Of a stretch of 64,000 nt of DNA, positions 24,028 through 32,391 are shown piece after piece. Source of the stretch: Cyclobacteriaceae bacterium (GTDB taxonomy: Bacteria > Bacteroidota > Bacteroidia > Cytophagales > Cyclobacteriaceae); contig JAEUUI010000014.1 in assembly GCA_016786585.1 (NCBI GenBank), positions 62,001 to 126,000 of the forward strand. Direction: 5' to 3'. The notes under the pieces are model-generated. The model was not told where the DNA came from. It worked only from the letters and a program-made list of their open reading frames with translations, and did no database searches. Positions within the stretch are counted from its first letter, which is position 1. The number at the start of each line of letters is the position of its first letter. Made by a program: the position numbers and the translations under genes.

Positions 24028-24861
24028 TTATCCGATCGATACACGCTTGAATTCAGCGACAGTCAATCCTTTTGACACGCTGTCCAGGTATTGCGCTACC
24101 GACTTCGAGTTATCTTTCACGAAAGCCTGTGGTAACAATGTGCTTTCCTTGAAGAACTTGTTCAGTTTACCCTGCGCGATTTTCTCAACCATGTTTTCAG
24201 GTTTGCCTTCTGCGAGGATTTGAGCCTTCGCGATCTCCATTTCTTTTTCGATCACGCTCTTGTCAACCTGGCTCTCATCAACTGCCACCGGATTCATCGC
24301 AGCGATCTGCATGCCTACATCTTTACCGGCTTCGGTTACATCTTTACCGTTAACACCTTTCAATGAAACGAGTACACCAAGCTTCGAACCTGCGTGGATA
24401 TACGGAACGATCGCTTCTCCCTTCATGTGAATGTATTCGCTCACTTCGATTTTCTCACCGATCTTACCTACGAGTTCAACAATTTTGTCGTTGATGGTCA
24501 GGTCACCGATCTTCTCGTTCAATAATGCTTCTTTGGTAGCAGGCTTTTTGTTGAACGCTGTCTCCACGATTTGCTTTCCGAGCGTCTGGAATTCTTCATT
24601 CTTACCTACGAAATCGGTTTCGCAGTTCAAGGCGATCAACACTGCTTCTTTGTTATCGGATGAAGTCTTTACAAAAACAGAACCTTCCTTGGCATCGCGG
24701 TCAGAGCGGGATGCAGAAACTTTCTGACCTTTCTTTCTTAATATCTCAATGGCTTTTTCGAAATCACCTTCTGCTTCGGTAAGGGCCTTCTTACAGTCCA
24801 TCATACCGGCACCGGTCATCTGCCTTAATTTGTTTACGTCTGCTGCTGAAATAGTTGACAT
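24028..24861 (-). CDS. tsf: Translation elongation factor Ts
   Basis: EF-Ts recycles EF-Tu by exchanging GDP for GTP. The N-terminal UBA-like domain shows VNKLRQMTGAGMMDCKKALT, with the TDFV-type core NCETDFVGKNEEF at about 79-91. The C-terminal dimerisation domain ends with QAFVKDNSKSVAQYL. At 277 residues it has the usual length. It is the last gene of the ribosomal operon, 98 bp after rpsB; that gap contains a repeat element (24889-24941). Confidence 0.97.
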   Translation of the reverse strand: MSTISAADVNKLRQMTGAGMMDCKKALTEAEGDFEKAIEILRKKGQKVSASRSDRDAKEGSVFVKTSSDNKEAVLIALNCETDFVGKNEEFQTLGKQIVETAFNKKPATKEALLNEKIGDLTINDKIVELVGKIGEKIEVSEYIHMKGEAIVPYIHAGSKLGVLVSLKGVNGKDVTEAGKDVGMQIAAMNPVAVDESQVDKSVIEKEMEIAKAQILAEGKPENMVEKIAQGKLNKFFKESTLLPQAFVKDNSKSVAQYLDSVSKGLTVAEFKRVSIG

Positions 24862-24888
24862 GATTCTTATGTTTTTAAAATGAAAAAA

Positions 24889-24941
24889 GGCATTAGGAGC
24901 TGGGCATTAGGTGGTTGCCTTTTGCCCGATTCCTAATGCCC
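24889..24941. repeat. GCATTAGG intergenic repeat between rpsB and tsf
   Basis: Two direct GGCATTAGG copies (24889-24897 and 24903-24911) and a perfect 10-bp inverted repeat, GGGCATTAGG (24902-24911) with CCTAATGCCC (24932-24941). A related motif occurs at 26732-26756. It lies inside the ribosomal operon and could form a hairpin in the mRNA. Confidence 0.6.
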
Positions 24942-24959
24942 TGTATATTGGCAAGCTGA

Positions 24960-25721
24960 CTAGGCTACAGCCTCGTCTACTTTTCTTTTCTCTTCTTCGT
25001 CACGCTTCTGTGAAGCCTCTTCCTTGTCCTTCTTACGCTCGTTCAACGCCTCTTCAATCACTTCGCCAATGTGCTTGGTGATCAATGAGATTGACTTGAA
25101 CGCATCATCGTTAGCCGGGATCGGGAAATCAACTACAGAAGGATCTGAGTTTGTATCCACCATCGCGAATACCGGGATGTTCAGCTTCTGTGCTTCCGCA
25201 ACCGCGATGTGCTCGCGCTTCACGTCAATCACAAACAATGCCGCAGGAAGACGATTCAGGTCAACGATACCGCCAAGCTGTTTTTCAAGCTTTGCTTTCT
25301 CACGACCAAGCATCAATCTTTCTTTCTTCGCCAGGTTGTTATACGCTTCGTCTTTCATGAGTTTCTCGATCTGAGAAAGCTTCTTCAACGACTTGCGGAT
25401 TGTAGCGAAGTTGGTAAGCATACCACCCAGCCAGCGTTCAGTTACATATGGCATGTTCAGGCGCTTTGCCTCTTCTGCCACGATGTCTTTAGCCTGCTTT
25501 TTAGTAGCTACGAACATGATCTTGCGGCCTGAGCGAACGATGTTTTTCAGCGCGAAGCCAGCCTCCTCAACGCATGTTAACGTTTTGTTGAGGTCGATCA
25601 GGTGAATGCCGTTATTTTCCATGAAGATGTACTCGGCCATCTTCGGGTTCCATTTGCGGGTAAGGTGACCAAAGTGTACACCTGCGTCCAGCAAATCCTG
25701 GTATGTAAGTTTTTTAGACAT
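24960..25721 (-). CDS. rpsB: 30S ribosomal protein S2
   Basis: The 253-residue protein matches S2 throughout: LLDAGVHFGHLTRKWNPKM at the start, FVATKKQAKDIV, RWLGGMLTNFATIRKSL, and the late VDTNSDPSVVDFPIPANDDA motif. The C-terminus is an acidic/basic tail (KDKEEASQKRDEEEKRKVD) longer than in E. coli, as is common in Bacteroidota. It follows rpsI by 18 bp in the operon. Confidence 0.98.
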   Translation of the reverse strand: MSKKLTYQDLLDAGVHFGHLTRKWNPKMAEYIFMENNGIHLIDLNKTLTCVEEAGFALKNIVRSGRKIMFVATKKQAKDIVAEEAKRLNMPYVTERWLGGMLTNFATIRKSLKKLSQIEKLMKDEAYNNLAKKERLMLGREKAKLEKQLGGIVDLNRLPAALFVIDVKREHIAVAEAQKLNIPVFAMVDTNSDPSVVDFPIPANDDAFKSISLITKHIGEVIEEALNERKKDKEEASQKRDEEEKRKVDEAVA

Positions 25722-25739
25722 GTTTTTCGATGTTTTAGA

Positions 25740-26126
25740 TTAACGTTTGCTGAACTGGAATCTTCTTCTAGCCTTTCTTCTACCGGGCTTCTTACGTTCC
25801 ACCATGCGTGAGTCGCGGGTTACAAAACCTTCTTTTCTCAGCGTTGGTTTGTTCTCGGCATTAGAAAGCACAAGTGCGCGGGCAATACCCAGGCGAATTG
25901 CTTCTGCCTGACCTTTTACACCGCCTCCTTCTACGTTAATGCTCACATCGTACTGATTCTCGGCTTTAAGCGCCACCAGTGGCTGCTTAACCATTGTTTG
26001 GTGAATCTCCGAAAGGAAATATTCCTTGAGATCACGGGCGTTCACAGTGATGTCACCTTTCCCCGGAGTTACGTAAACTCTGGCTACTGAAGTCTTCCTT
26101 CTACCCGTTGCGTTGAAATTATCCAT
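25740..26126 (-). CDS. rpsI: 30S ribosomal protein S9
   Basis: The 128-residue protein shows the S9 pattern: NATGRRKTSVARVYVTPGKG at the start, VEGGGVKGQAEAIRLGIARAL in the middle, and the basic tail RKKPGRRKARRRFQFSKR that reaches the P-site tRNA (terminal KR preserved). It lies 3 bp downstream of rplM. Confidence 0.98.
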   Translation of the reverse strand: MDNFNATGRRKTSVARVYVTPGKGDITVNARDLKEYFLSEIHQTMVKQPLVALKAENQYDVSINVEGGGVKGQAEAIRLGIARALVLSNAENKPTLRKEGFVTRDSRMVERKKPGRRKARRRFQFSKR

Positions 26127-26129
26127 TAA

Positions 26130-26579
26130 TTATAGTTTAAACTTAAGTTCTTTAGGTTGTTGTGCTGTGTGAGGGTGCTCAGTACCTACATACACGTGCA
26201 GGCTTCTGTACAGCTCGTTACCCAATTTGTTCTTTGGAAGCATGCCGCGAACAGCCCATTCCACCAAACGTACCGGATGTTTTTCACGGAGCATTTTTGG
26301 AGTGTGCTCACGCTGACCGCCCGGATAACCTGAGTGCGTAAACAACACGCGGTCAGTCCACTTTTTACCTGTCATCTTTACCTTCTCGGCATTGATAACG
26401 ATCACATGGTCGCCACAGTCAACATTTGGCGTGTAGCTTGTCTTATGCTTACCGCGAATAATTTTCGCGATCTGGCTCGCTACGCGGCCTAAAACCTGGT
26501 CTTTTGCATCAACCAGAATCCAATTTTTCTCAACCGTAGCCTTGTTGGCGTGTGCGGTTCTATAGCTTAAATGATCCAT
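26130..26579 (-). CDS. rplM: 50S ribosomal protein L13
   Basis: The 149-residue protein carries L13 landmarks: WILVDAKDQVLGRVASQIAK, GKHKTSYTPNVDCGDHVIVIN, and RMLREKH-like KMLREKHPVRLVEWAVRGML. It is the first gene of the operon rplM-rpsI-rpsB-tsf. A good promoter lies 50-80 bp upstream (26629-26659). The leader contains a GGTGA-TTT-TCACC hairpin at 26596-26608 close to the start, where L13-type autoregulation could act. Confidence 0.98.
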   Translation of the reverse strand: MDHLSYRTAHANKATVEKNWILVDAKDQVLGRVASQIAKIIRGKHKTSYTPNVDCGDHVIVINAEKVKMTGKKWTDRVLFTHSGYPGGQREHTPKMLREKHPVRLVEWAVRGMLPKNKLGNELYRSLHVYVGTEHPHTAQQPKELKFKL

Positions 26580-26595
26580 TTTTACTGTTAAAATC

Positions 26596-26608
26596 GGTGA
26601 TTTTCACC
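26596..26608 (-). promoter_or_regulatory. Small hairpin in the rplM leader
   Basis: A perfect 5-bp stem (GGTGA / TCACC) with a 3-nt loop lies 17 nt before the rplM ATG. A second weaker pairing (CCCTTTT with GAAGGGG-like sequence, about 26608-26624) lies just upstream. A ribosomal-protein leader function is possible but unproven. Confidence 0.35.
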
Positions 26609-26628
26609 CCTTCTTTTGAAAAGGGACA

Positions 26629-26659
26629 CAAAGGTAAAATTATCGGGTCTCAAATCCAA
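26629..26659 (-). promoter_or_regulatory. Promoter of the rplM operon
   Basis: On the minus strand, TTG (26659-26657), a 20-bp spacer, then TACCTTTG (26636-26629), an exact TAnnTTTG. Predicted start near 26622, giving a leader of about 40 nt. Confidence 0.72.
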
Positions 26660-26701
26660 GGGCAGTTTCCCATTTTCAGGATTGAATCTGGAGGAAAACA
26701 G

Positions 26702-26756
26702 GCTGGAAACAGGCATTGATAGTTAGGCATCTGGACCCCCGATCCCTAATGCTTAA
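26702..26756. repeat. GCATTAGG-related repeat upstream of the rplM operon
   Basis: Contains CGATCCCTAATGC (26730-26742), nearly identical to CGATTCCTAATGC in the element at 24889-24941, and nearby GGCAT and TTAGGCAT motifs. It appears to be a degenerate member of the same family. No gene is seen in this 209-bp gap. Confidence 0.45.
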
Positions 26757-26788
26757 TGTCCGGGAAATGCCAATGCCAGAAAAATGGT

Positions 26789-27484
26789 TCAGGAATTAAG
26801 CTCCAGTTGTCTTACCAGGGCCTGAAAATCCTTGGGGTACGGGGCCTCAATCAGGATGTTTTCATGCTTAAGATTGCTGAATTCCAGCGATTTTGCATGC
26901 AGCGCCATGCGCTTCATAAAGGGCTCCTCCTCGGTATGTTTTTTCAGGTTGAATCCGCGCTTCACGCTCGACAGGTAAAAAGGCTTCCCCCCGTAGAGTT
27001 CATCGCCTGTGATGCTCGCATTTAACAAGGACAGGTGAATTCGGATTTGGTGCATCCGGCCGGTAATCGGACGGCACTCTACCAAGGTGTGATTGCGGTA
27101 CGACTGAATTGACGTGAACCAGGTCTGAGCCGGCTTTCCCGCCTTGCTGATTTTAGAGATGCCATCGTCCTGCTTCAGAATAGGCGCATCGACCAGTTCT
27201 TCCTTAAAATTATGAATGCCATCCACCACCGCATGGTACACTTTCTGAACCTTGCGGGCTTCGAACTGCATCGCCAGCTTACGATAAGCCTCGGGATTTT
27301 TGGCAAACACGATTACCCCGGAGGTGTCTTTATCGAGGCGATGACAAGCCTGCGCATCTTCCTGATATTTTTTAGCGAGGTCCAGCAGGTTGGTTTCGTC
27401 AGCGCGGTCCTGAAGCGTGGCGATAAATGGCGGCTTGTTAAGCGCGAAATAATCTTCGTCTTCCCAAAGAATAATGCCCTCCAT
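26789..27484 (-). CDS. RluA family pseudouridine synthase
   Basis: ATG 27484 is preferred (231 residues) over the TTG at 27505. The enzyme isomerises specific uridines in rRNA or tRNA to pseudouridine. The catalytic motif HRLDKDTSG places the nucleophilic Asp at about residue 51. Other family motifs are GRMHQIRIHL and ITGDELYGG. No S4 RNA-binding domain is present, so it belongs to the short RluA/RluC/RluD-type group (TruC- or RluA-like). The target site cannot be assigned. Confidence 0.93.
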   Translation of the reverse strand: MEGIILWEDEDYFALNKPPFIATLQDRADETNLLDLAKKYQEDAQACHRLDKDTSGVIVFAKNPEAYRKLAMQFEARKVQKVYHAVVDGIHNFKEELVDAPILKQDDGISKISKAGKPAQTWFTSIQSYRNHTLVECRPITGRMHQIRIHLSLLNASITGDELYGGKPFYLSSVKRGFNLKKHTEEEPFMKRMALHAKSLEFSNLKHENILIEAPYPKDFQALVRQLELNS

Positions 27485-27586
27485 TTTTATGTGTGCTGAT
27501 TTCAAAGCCTATAACGCTTGAGTCGTAAAGGTAAGCATTTGATTTTTCTTGAATTGATCATAACCCCGAAAAGCGGTATGGTAGCT

Positions 27587-29902
27587 TTACCGTATCACGT
27601 GCACCCAGCCTTTAAGCATTACTCCATTCCGACACTTTTCATCAATGGCATGGTAATAATAGACTCCGGATTGCAAGTTTGAAGCATCCCAGTTATTTTG
27701 ATACGCGTTATCCTGATACACTACTTTACCCCACCGGTCAAAAACAGATAATGCAACTGTGCCATTATTATTCAGTATAACAAATTGGTCATTCTTTCCA
27801 TCTGAATTGGGTGTTATCACATTAGGAATAAATAAGTTATCGAATTCAACAACCAATACTGACTCACTTGCAGAACATCCATCGGAAAATACATGGAGTG
27901 TGTACCTTCCGTGTTCAGAGATATTGATCGAAGCAGATGTTGCTCCTGTTGACCACTCAAGATTCCATCCATTGTAAACAAGCGTAGGTGATAGTGTCAG
28001 CTCCTGCCCGAAACAGTGATAGATGGTATCCGGTAGCATATTTGTTTCAGTTGGTAGTATGGTAACAGTCTGAATAATATCAGTAGTACACACTGCTTCA
28101 TTTATAATCTCAACGCGGTATGTTCCGCTTTCAGTAGCCGTACATGTGCTCGATTTTTCCGTAGGAAGGATATGTCCGTTTAAGTACCACTTATAGGCAA
28201 AATCTTCATCTTCCGCTGCGCGTAGAATGACAGGTTCACCGTCACAGTTTTTTAAACCAGGGTCTGCTGCCAATGCATCTGGCGCATACGATACAACCCG
28301 AAGAGTAATTGCATTTGATACTTCTTCGCATACCGACCCTTCATTTACAATAAAGTAATACGTGCCCGATTGATCCACTGACCTGCCAACTGGAGCTGTA
28401 ATTCCGGTATTAGCGCCCTCATACAGCCAGGTTATCAAAGAGGTTCCTGCTCCTGCGGGTGTTAGCATAGCCTCGTCATCCTCACAAAACAAAGTTTTGT
28501 CAGTAGATAGTAGTGGTTCACGGTCTGGGCAAACATTAGGTGTGTGATCGTCTAATATCCCGATAAAAATATCAGCATCACCGTTACCACTGTTGTTGAT
28601 AAGTGAGATACCATCTGCATTAAGCGTTGGAGCTGAATACAATCCAATCACCGCAATGGCTCCTGTTTCAGAAATATCGATACCACTTGAAACCCCTTGT
28701 GTCAGAACAGGCTTGATCCACTGTGTATAGCCCGCATCATTTAGCTTGGCTACAAACATACTGCCTGGTGCAGAGGCAAATTGTTCATCCATCTGTAAGG
28801 ATTCAAATACATTTCCTACGATGAATATATTATTTTCAAATCGTCTCACATACAGACTGGGACGATAAAACTCCAACGGAATCTGTTTCAGCAGCGTCAA
28901 TTTATGCTGCATATCATAGCGCGCAATAAACGTCCCCATTGACTCTGCTGTGAGTTTACCGGCTTGACCAAAATCAATTGTATAATCAAATGCTCCAGCC
29001 ACAAGTACTCCGGTTTGATCTACATCAAATGAGCTGATGTATCCCGGCCAGGATTGCACATGCATAAGTGAGCCCGTGGGATTTATACTGAGCAGATACG
29101 AACCTCCTGAAATAGGAAAATTCGGATTCGTTAATTCTATGTTGTTATAGGCAATAGGATTATTTCCGGTTGGAAGCATAAGGTACAACGTATTGTCAGT
29201 ACCTATGCGGATGCCAGATGGATAATCATCAATTACATGCGATCCGATTGTACGGGCCCAAGCCAGCACACCTGACTTTGTATACTTAGCAACGAATGCA
29301 TCGTAGTCAGGCCAATAGTGGGGATACGGATCCTGAAGCACCACTCCGTTTTCCAATGGATACGTTCCGGTAAAGCTACCCGTAAAGTATACATTATCAT
29401 CTTGATCAACTGCGATTCCGCTGCAATTATCCCATGAACTATTCGTGGTTGAACCCATCAGTTTTGCCCACTGAAGATTACCTGAAGCTGAATATTTTAC
29501 AAGAAAATTCTTTGTCTGATGAGCACCTGCAAGTGTCGTTCCATCAAAGGTAATGGAGTGACTAAACGATCCTCCTGCATAAACACTTCCCTCACTGTCG
29601 ATGGCAATACCTTGCCCCATCCCGTTGTATGAACCTGCACCAAATTTTGCCCAAATTACATTGCCTGCAGGGCTAAACTTCACCAAGTACATGCCCCAGT
29701 CAGGCGCAGTGTATGCGCCAAAGGATGCACCACTATAAACATGACCCGTAACATACGCATTACCTGCTTTGTCAAAAACAATTGCATTAGGCGAGTCGTC
29801 TACCCATGTCCCGGCTCCATGCGCCCATTGAAATGTCTGACCAGACACGGTCGAAGTAACGTCTATCAACATTATAACCAAGGCAAACGACTTTATATTC
29901 AT
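27587..29902 (-). CDS. Type IX secretion cargo with beta-propeller-like repeats and gliding-motility C-terminal domain
   Basis: This 771-residue protein has a signal peptide (ending TVSGQ). Residues about 25-460 hold repeated SBBP-type units, each with an AWA or QWA strand, an IAVD or IAID core, and NVYFTGSF/SVYAGGSF strands. Two or three Ig-like domains cover about 465-680, with paired cysteines. The C-terminal 85 residues match the CHU_C/gliding-motility-associated domain: NVITPNSDGKNDQFVI, FDRWGKVVYQ and SGVYYYHA. That domain is a type IX secretion sorting signal. It is probably a cell-surface or secreted adhesin-like protein. A -7 element (29918-29925) lies about 15 bp upstream. Confidence 0.93.
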   Translation of the reverse strand: MNIKSFALVIMLIDVTSTVSGQTFQWAHGAGTWVDDSPNAIVFDKAGNAYVTGHVYSGASFGAYTAPDWGMYLVKFSPAGNVIWAKFGAGSYNGMGQGIAIDSEGSVYAGGSFSHSITFDGTTLAGAHQTKNFLVKYSASGNLQWAKLMGSTTNSSWDNCSGIAVDQDDNVYFTGSFTGTYPLENGVVLQDPYPHYWPDYDAFVAKYTKSGVLAWARTIGSHVIDDYPSGIRIGTDNTLYLMLPTGNNPIAYNNIELTNPNFPISGGSYLLSINPTGSLMHVQSWPGYISSFDVDQTGVLVAGAFDYTIDFGQAGKLTAESMGTFIARYDMQHKLTLLKQIPLEFYRPSLYVRRFENNIFIVGNVFESLQMDEQFASAPGSMFVAKLNDAGYTQWIKPVLTQGVSSGIDISETGAIAVIGLYSAPTLNADGISLINNSGNGDADIFIGILDDHTPNVCPDREPLLSTDKTLFCEDDEAMLTPAGAGTSLITWLYEGANTGITAPVGRSVDQSGTYYFIVNEGSVCEEVSNAITLRVVSYAPDALAADPGLKNCDGEPVILRAAEDEDFAYKWYLNGHILPTEKSSTCTATESGTYRVEIINEAVCTTDIIQTVTILPTETNMLPDTIYHCFGQELTLSPTLVYNGWNLEWSTGATSASINISEHGRYTLHVFSDGCSASESVLVVEFDNLFIPNVITPNSDGKNDQFVILNNNGTVALSVFDRWGKVVYQDNAYQNNWDASNLQSGVYYYHAIDEKCRNGVMLKGWVHVIR

Positions 29903-29917
29903 GGATCACTCAATTCA

Positions 29918-29925
29918 CAAATATA
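29918..29925 (-). promoter_or_regulatory. Candidate -7 element of the type IX cargo gene
   Basis: TATATTTG on the minus strand is an exact TAnnTTTG, 16 bp before the ATG. The nearest TTTG upstream is 24 bp away, a little too far for a standard -33. Confidence 0.5.
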
Positions 29926-29972
29926 CACGATATGAAAAATGTTTAGGGACAAAAAAGGTCTATATTCTAGGT

Positions 29973-31022
29973 TCACCGTTCAATTTGGATCCTTGACAGC
30001 AAACCAGCTATCGCATGTACATCAGGGGATTGATAAACTTCCTGAACCGGTTTTAGAAAAAAGGAAGAATAAAACGTGGAATCCGGATTGGTTCGGTCAG
30101 GTTTCCACACTGGCATACATACCAGCAAATGATATGCATCATCGCGACAATCATAAACAACAATAATTCCTGCGGGCTCATCGGTTAAGGGTCCGATCAA
30201 AAGAAACAATGGGAAATCAAGCAAGCCGGAGTTACGCATGTCGGGGATTAGGCCGGCATCAAAGAATTCATATTTTAACAAATGACTTTCAACACCGTTT
30301 TGCTGAAGCATGCTCTGCATGTGCTCCAGTTTAACGCAAATGGCATCAACTGGCACATCTGATTCCGTAAAGCGATCCATGTCACGCCACTCACGCGTTG
30401 CAAGCTGGAGAAATTGCAACGCGTTCCGGCCGATGTTGAGTTTATAGTCGAAGTATGGATTGCCGGGCACAAAGTATCCGGGGTAAAAGAATTCAAGACC
30501 GAGCTCTTTGCAATAGTGAACCTTTGAATAAATAACAAATTTACCAGGACTGAATTTTTTATACGCAGGATCATAAAACGATACAATGCCTTCGGCACTG
30601 TTTCCGCCCAAATCAAAAAAACCACACGCGAAGAGTTTACCATTATCGCGAACAGTGACTTCGTACGTATTGTATACGGATATTGTTTCTTTACCGAATA
30701 ACAGATGCTGTAACGACTCGCTTACTGAAAAACTCAGCGATTCGCGGTAACGCGTAAACAAGGTTTCTTTTTCTTCATCAATCACTGCCGGTTGCACCGA
30801 CACCGAAAACTTCGCATAGCGTTTCAGTAAATCTGAATAACTCCGATCGCCAGAATATTCGCGAAGCTTGATCCGCAGCCAGATTGTGCTCAGGATTTTA
30901 TCCTTCACATGCGCAAAGTTGGTAGTGAAGATTGTTTGTCCCATCCGGAACCATCCCCGCTGAAGGTAAGCGTCCAACTCCTGACCGGAGAGTTGCTGCG
31001 GTGTGTAGACTTCGACAAACAT
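29973..31022 (-). CDS. Arginyl-tRNA-protein transferase-like (ATE1/Bpt-related) protein
   Basis: The 349-residue soluble protein resembles the N-end-rule aminoacyl transferases. TPQQLSGQELDAYLQRGWFRM at the N-terminus, WLRIKL, and a C-terminal GNAT-like half with GYFVPGNPYFDYKLNIG near 197-213 parallel the Bpt/ATE1 pattern. Those enzymes attach Leu or Arg from tRNA to protein N-termini and mark them for ClpAP. The N-terminal Cys pairs of ATE1 are not seen, so activity on proteins is uncertain. It is named in Bacteroidota only by similarity. It is monocistronic and divergent from the CarboxypepD_reg gene. Confidence 0.65.
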   Translation of the reverse strand: MFVEVYTPQQLSGQELDAYLQRGWFRMGQTIFTTNFAHVKDKILSTIWLRIKLREYSGDRSYSDLLKRYAKFSVSVQPAVIDEEKETLFTRYRESLSFSVSESLQHLLFGKETISVYNTYEVTVRDNGKLFACGFFDLGGNSAEGIVSFYDPAYKKFSPGKFVIYSKVHYCKELGLEFFYPGYFVPGNPYFDYKLNIGRNALQFLQLATREWRDMDRFTESDVPVDAICVKLEHMQSMLQQNGVESHLLKYEFFDAGLIPDMRNSGLLDFPLFLLIGPLTDEPAGIIVVYDCRDDAYHLLVCMPVWKPDRTNPDSTFYSSFFLKPVQEVYQSPDVHAIAGLLSRIQIER

Positions 31023-31112
31023 GCTGCAAGATACTTTGTGAAACCAAGTTTTTATTGGTGAGGCGTATGGAAACTTTTCATCTGATGCATCTATCAGGAA
31101 AACAACCGCTTC

Positions 31113-31853
31113 ATGAAACCAAGCTTTACGCTTTCGGTTCCGAACCCCTGTTCGGAAGACTGGAATTCCTTTGCCCCTACTCCTTCAGGTGGATTTTGCG
31201 ATCGCTGTCAGAAAAACGTGATTGATTTCACAAAAGCCACCGATAACGAAATTATTGCGTTCATCAGTAAGAAGCCGGCACACGCCTGTGGCCGATTCAA
31301 GCGTACGCAACTGAAAACATACACACTACCTTCATCTGAAAAGGTGACACCAGGCTTTATGCTTTTTAAAGCAGGAGTTGTCGGTCTGTTTCTATTGTTG
31401 ATCAGCAAGCCGATAAGCGCTCAGGTGTCGATGCCTAAACCTTCCATTGAAACGCATCAAACTACTGAAGGAATCAACACCATGAGCCATCCCGGCAAAA
31501 TCGTGGTGCGCGGAAAAGTTACCAGTCAAGAAGACAGCAGTGCACTGCCCGGAGTGAGCGTTGTGCAGAAAGGAATAGCTAATGGAGTTCAAACCGATCA
31601 GGACGGTTTATTCGAATTAACACTCGAACCAAGTGACGAAACAATCCTGACATTTTCTTTCATTGGTCTTGTTACCGAAGAAGTCAGACTTAAGCAACCG
31701 GTTCTATCACCTATTGATGTTAAAATGGCTGCAGACGTTACCGGCTTAGTTGGTGAACTTGTCATCGTTGGCGAGGGTCACACAAATTCCACTTACAGCG
31801 AAAAAGATCATCGGCTTAAAAGATTCTGGAAAAAGATAACCGGTTGGCTATAA
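31113..31853 (+). CDS. Cys-rich N-terminal domain, signal-like segment and CarboxypepD_reg domain protein
   Basis: This 246-residue protein has three parts. Residues 1-75 hold a Cys-containing domain (PCSEDWNSF, GGFCDRCQKNVIDFT, then ACGRFKRTQL) of a type seen at the N-terminus of many Bacteroidota proteins. Residues about 79-103 form a hydrophobic segment ending ISAQ, like an internal signal peptide. Residues about 125-215 are a CarboxypepD_reg-like beta-sandwich (VVRGKVTSQEDSSALPGVSV, TDQDGLFEL). The end (GELVIVGEG) looks like the start of a TonB plug that stops early. Function unknown; the downstream gene is a paralogue. Confidence 0.8.
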   Translation: MKPSFTLSVPNPCSEDWNSFAPTPSGGFCDRCQKNVIDFTKATDNEIIAFISKKPAHACGRFKRTQLKTYTLPSSEKVTPGFMLFKAGVVGLFLLLISKPISAQVSMPKPSIETHQTTEGINTMSHPGKIVVRGKVTSQEDSSALPGVSVVQKGIANGVQTDQDGLFELTLEPSDETILTFSFIGLVTEEVRLKQPVLSPIDVKMAADVTGLVGELVIVGEGHTNSTYSEKDHRLKRFWKKITGWL

Positions 31854-31905
31854 ATCTCCTGTGGATTTTGATGCTGTCATGCATCTCATAAGAAAATAAA
31901 ATCCT

Positions 31906-32385
31906 ATGAAGACGAACCTGAACCTGTACATGCTGAAAGCTTACAACGCTTCAGCACGTATCACGCACGACAAACTCATTATCACGATAAGCTTCATCAG
32001 CTTACTATTTATTCTGATCACCACAGCCGCATCCGCACAAACAAAAACAATTACCGGTATTGTTCGCGATGATCAAAACCAGGCACTGCCCGCTGCAAGC
32101 GTTTTGGTTAAAGACACCGATCAGGGTGTTCTGACGGATGAAAACGGGCGCTTCAGCATTTCGATGGATGTGAGCAAGAATAACACCCTTGTGTTCAGTT
32201 TTATGGGAATGAAACGATCGGAAGTCGCACTTGAAGGGAAAACAGAACTCAGTGTTACGTTGTATGCCGATCCTACGTTCTTCACAGAACTTGTTGTTAC
32301 CGGAGAGGGAACATCCAATCAATTGTACACCGAAAAGAAATCCAATCGAAAGGGTTTATTCAAAAAGCGTAAAGATGTATTCTAA
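31906..32385 (+). CDS. Exported CarboxypepD_reg-like domain protein
   Basis: The 159-residue protein starts with a long export signal (residues about 1-44, ending ASAQT). A single carboxypeptidase-regulatory-like domain follows: TGIVRDDQNQALPAASVLV, VLTDENGRFSI, VFSFMGMKRSEV. Its end ELVVTGEGTSNQLYTEKK is close to the end of the preceding gene's product, so the two are paralogues by duplication; this one lacks the Cys-rich part. It looks like the N-terminal extension of a SusC/TonB receptor without its barrel. It is followed after 6 bp by the transglutaminase gene, probably in one operon. Confidence 0.85.
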   Translation: MKTNLNLYMLKAYNASARITHDKLIITISFISLLFILITTAASAQTKTITGIVRDDQNQALPAASVLVKDTDQGVLTDENGRFSISMDVSKNNTLVFSFMGMKRSEVALEGKTELSVTLYADPTFFTELVVTGEGTSNQLYTEKKSNRKGLFKKRKDVF

Positions 32386-32391
32386 GCGCGA

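Noticed and set aside
26756-27025. Open frame antisense to the RluA-type gene
   Set aside because: A shadow of the real gene on the other strand with no features of its own.
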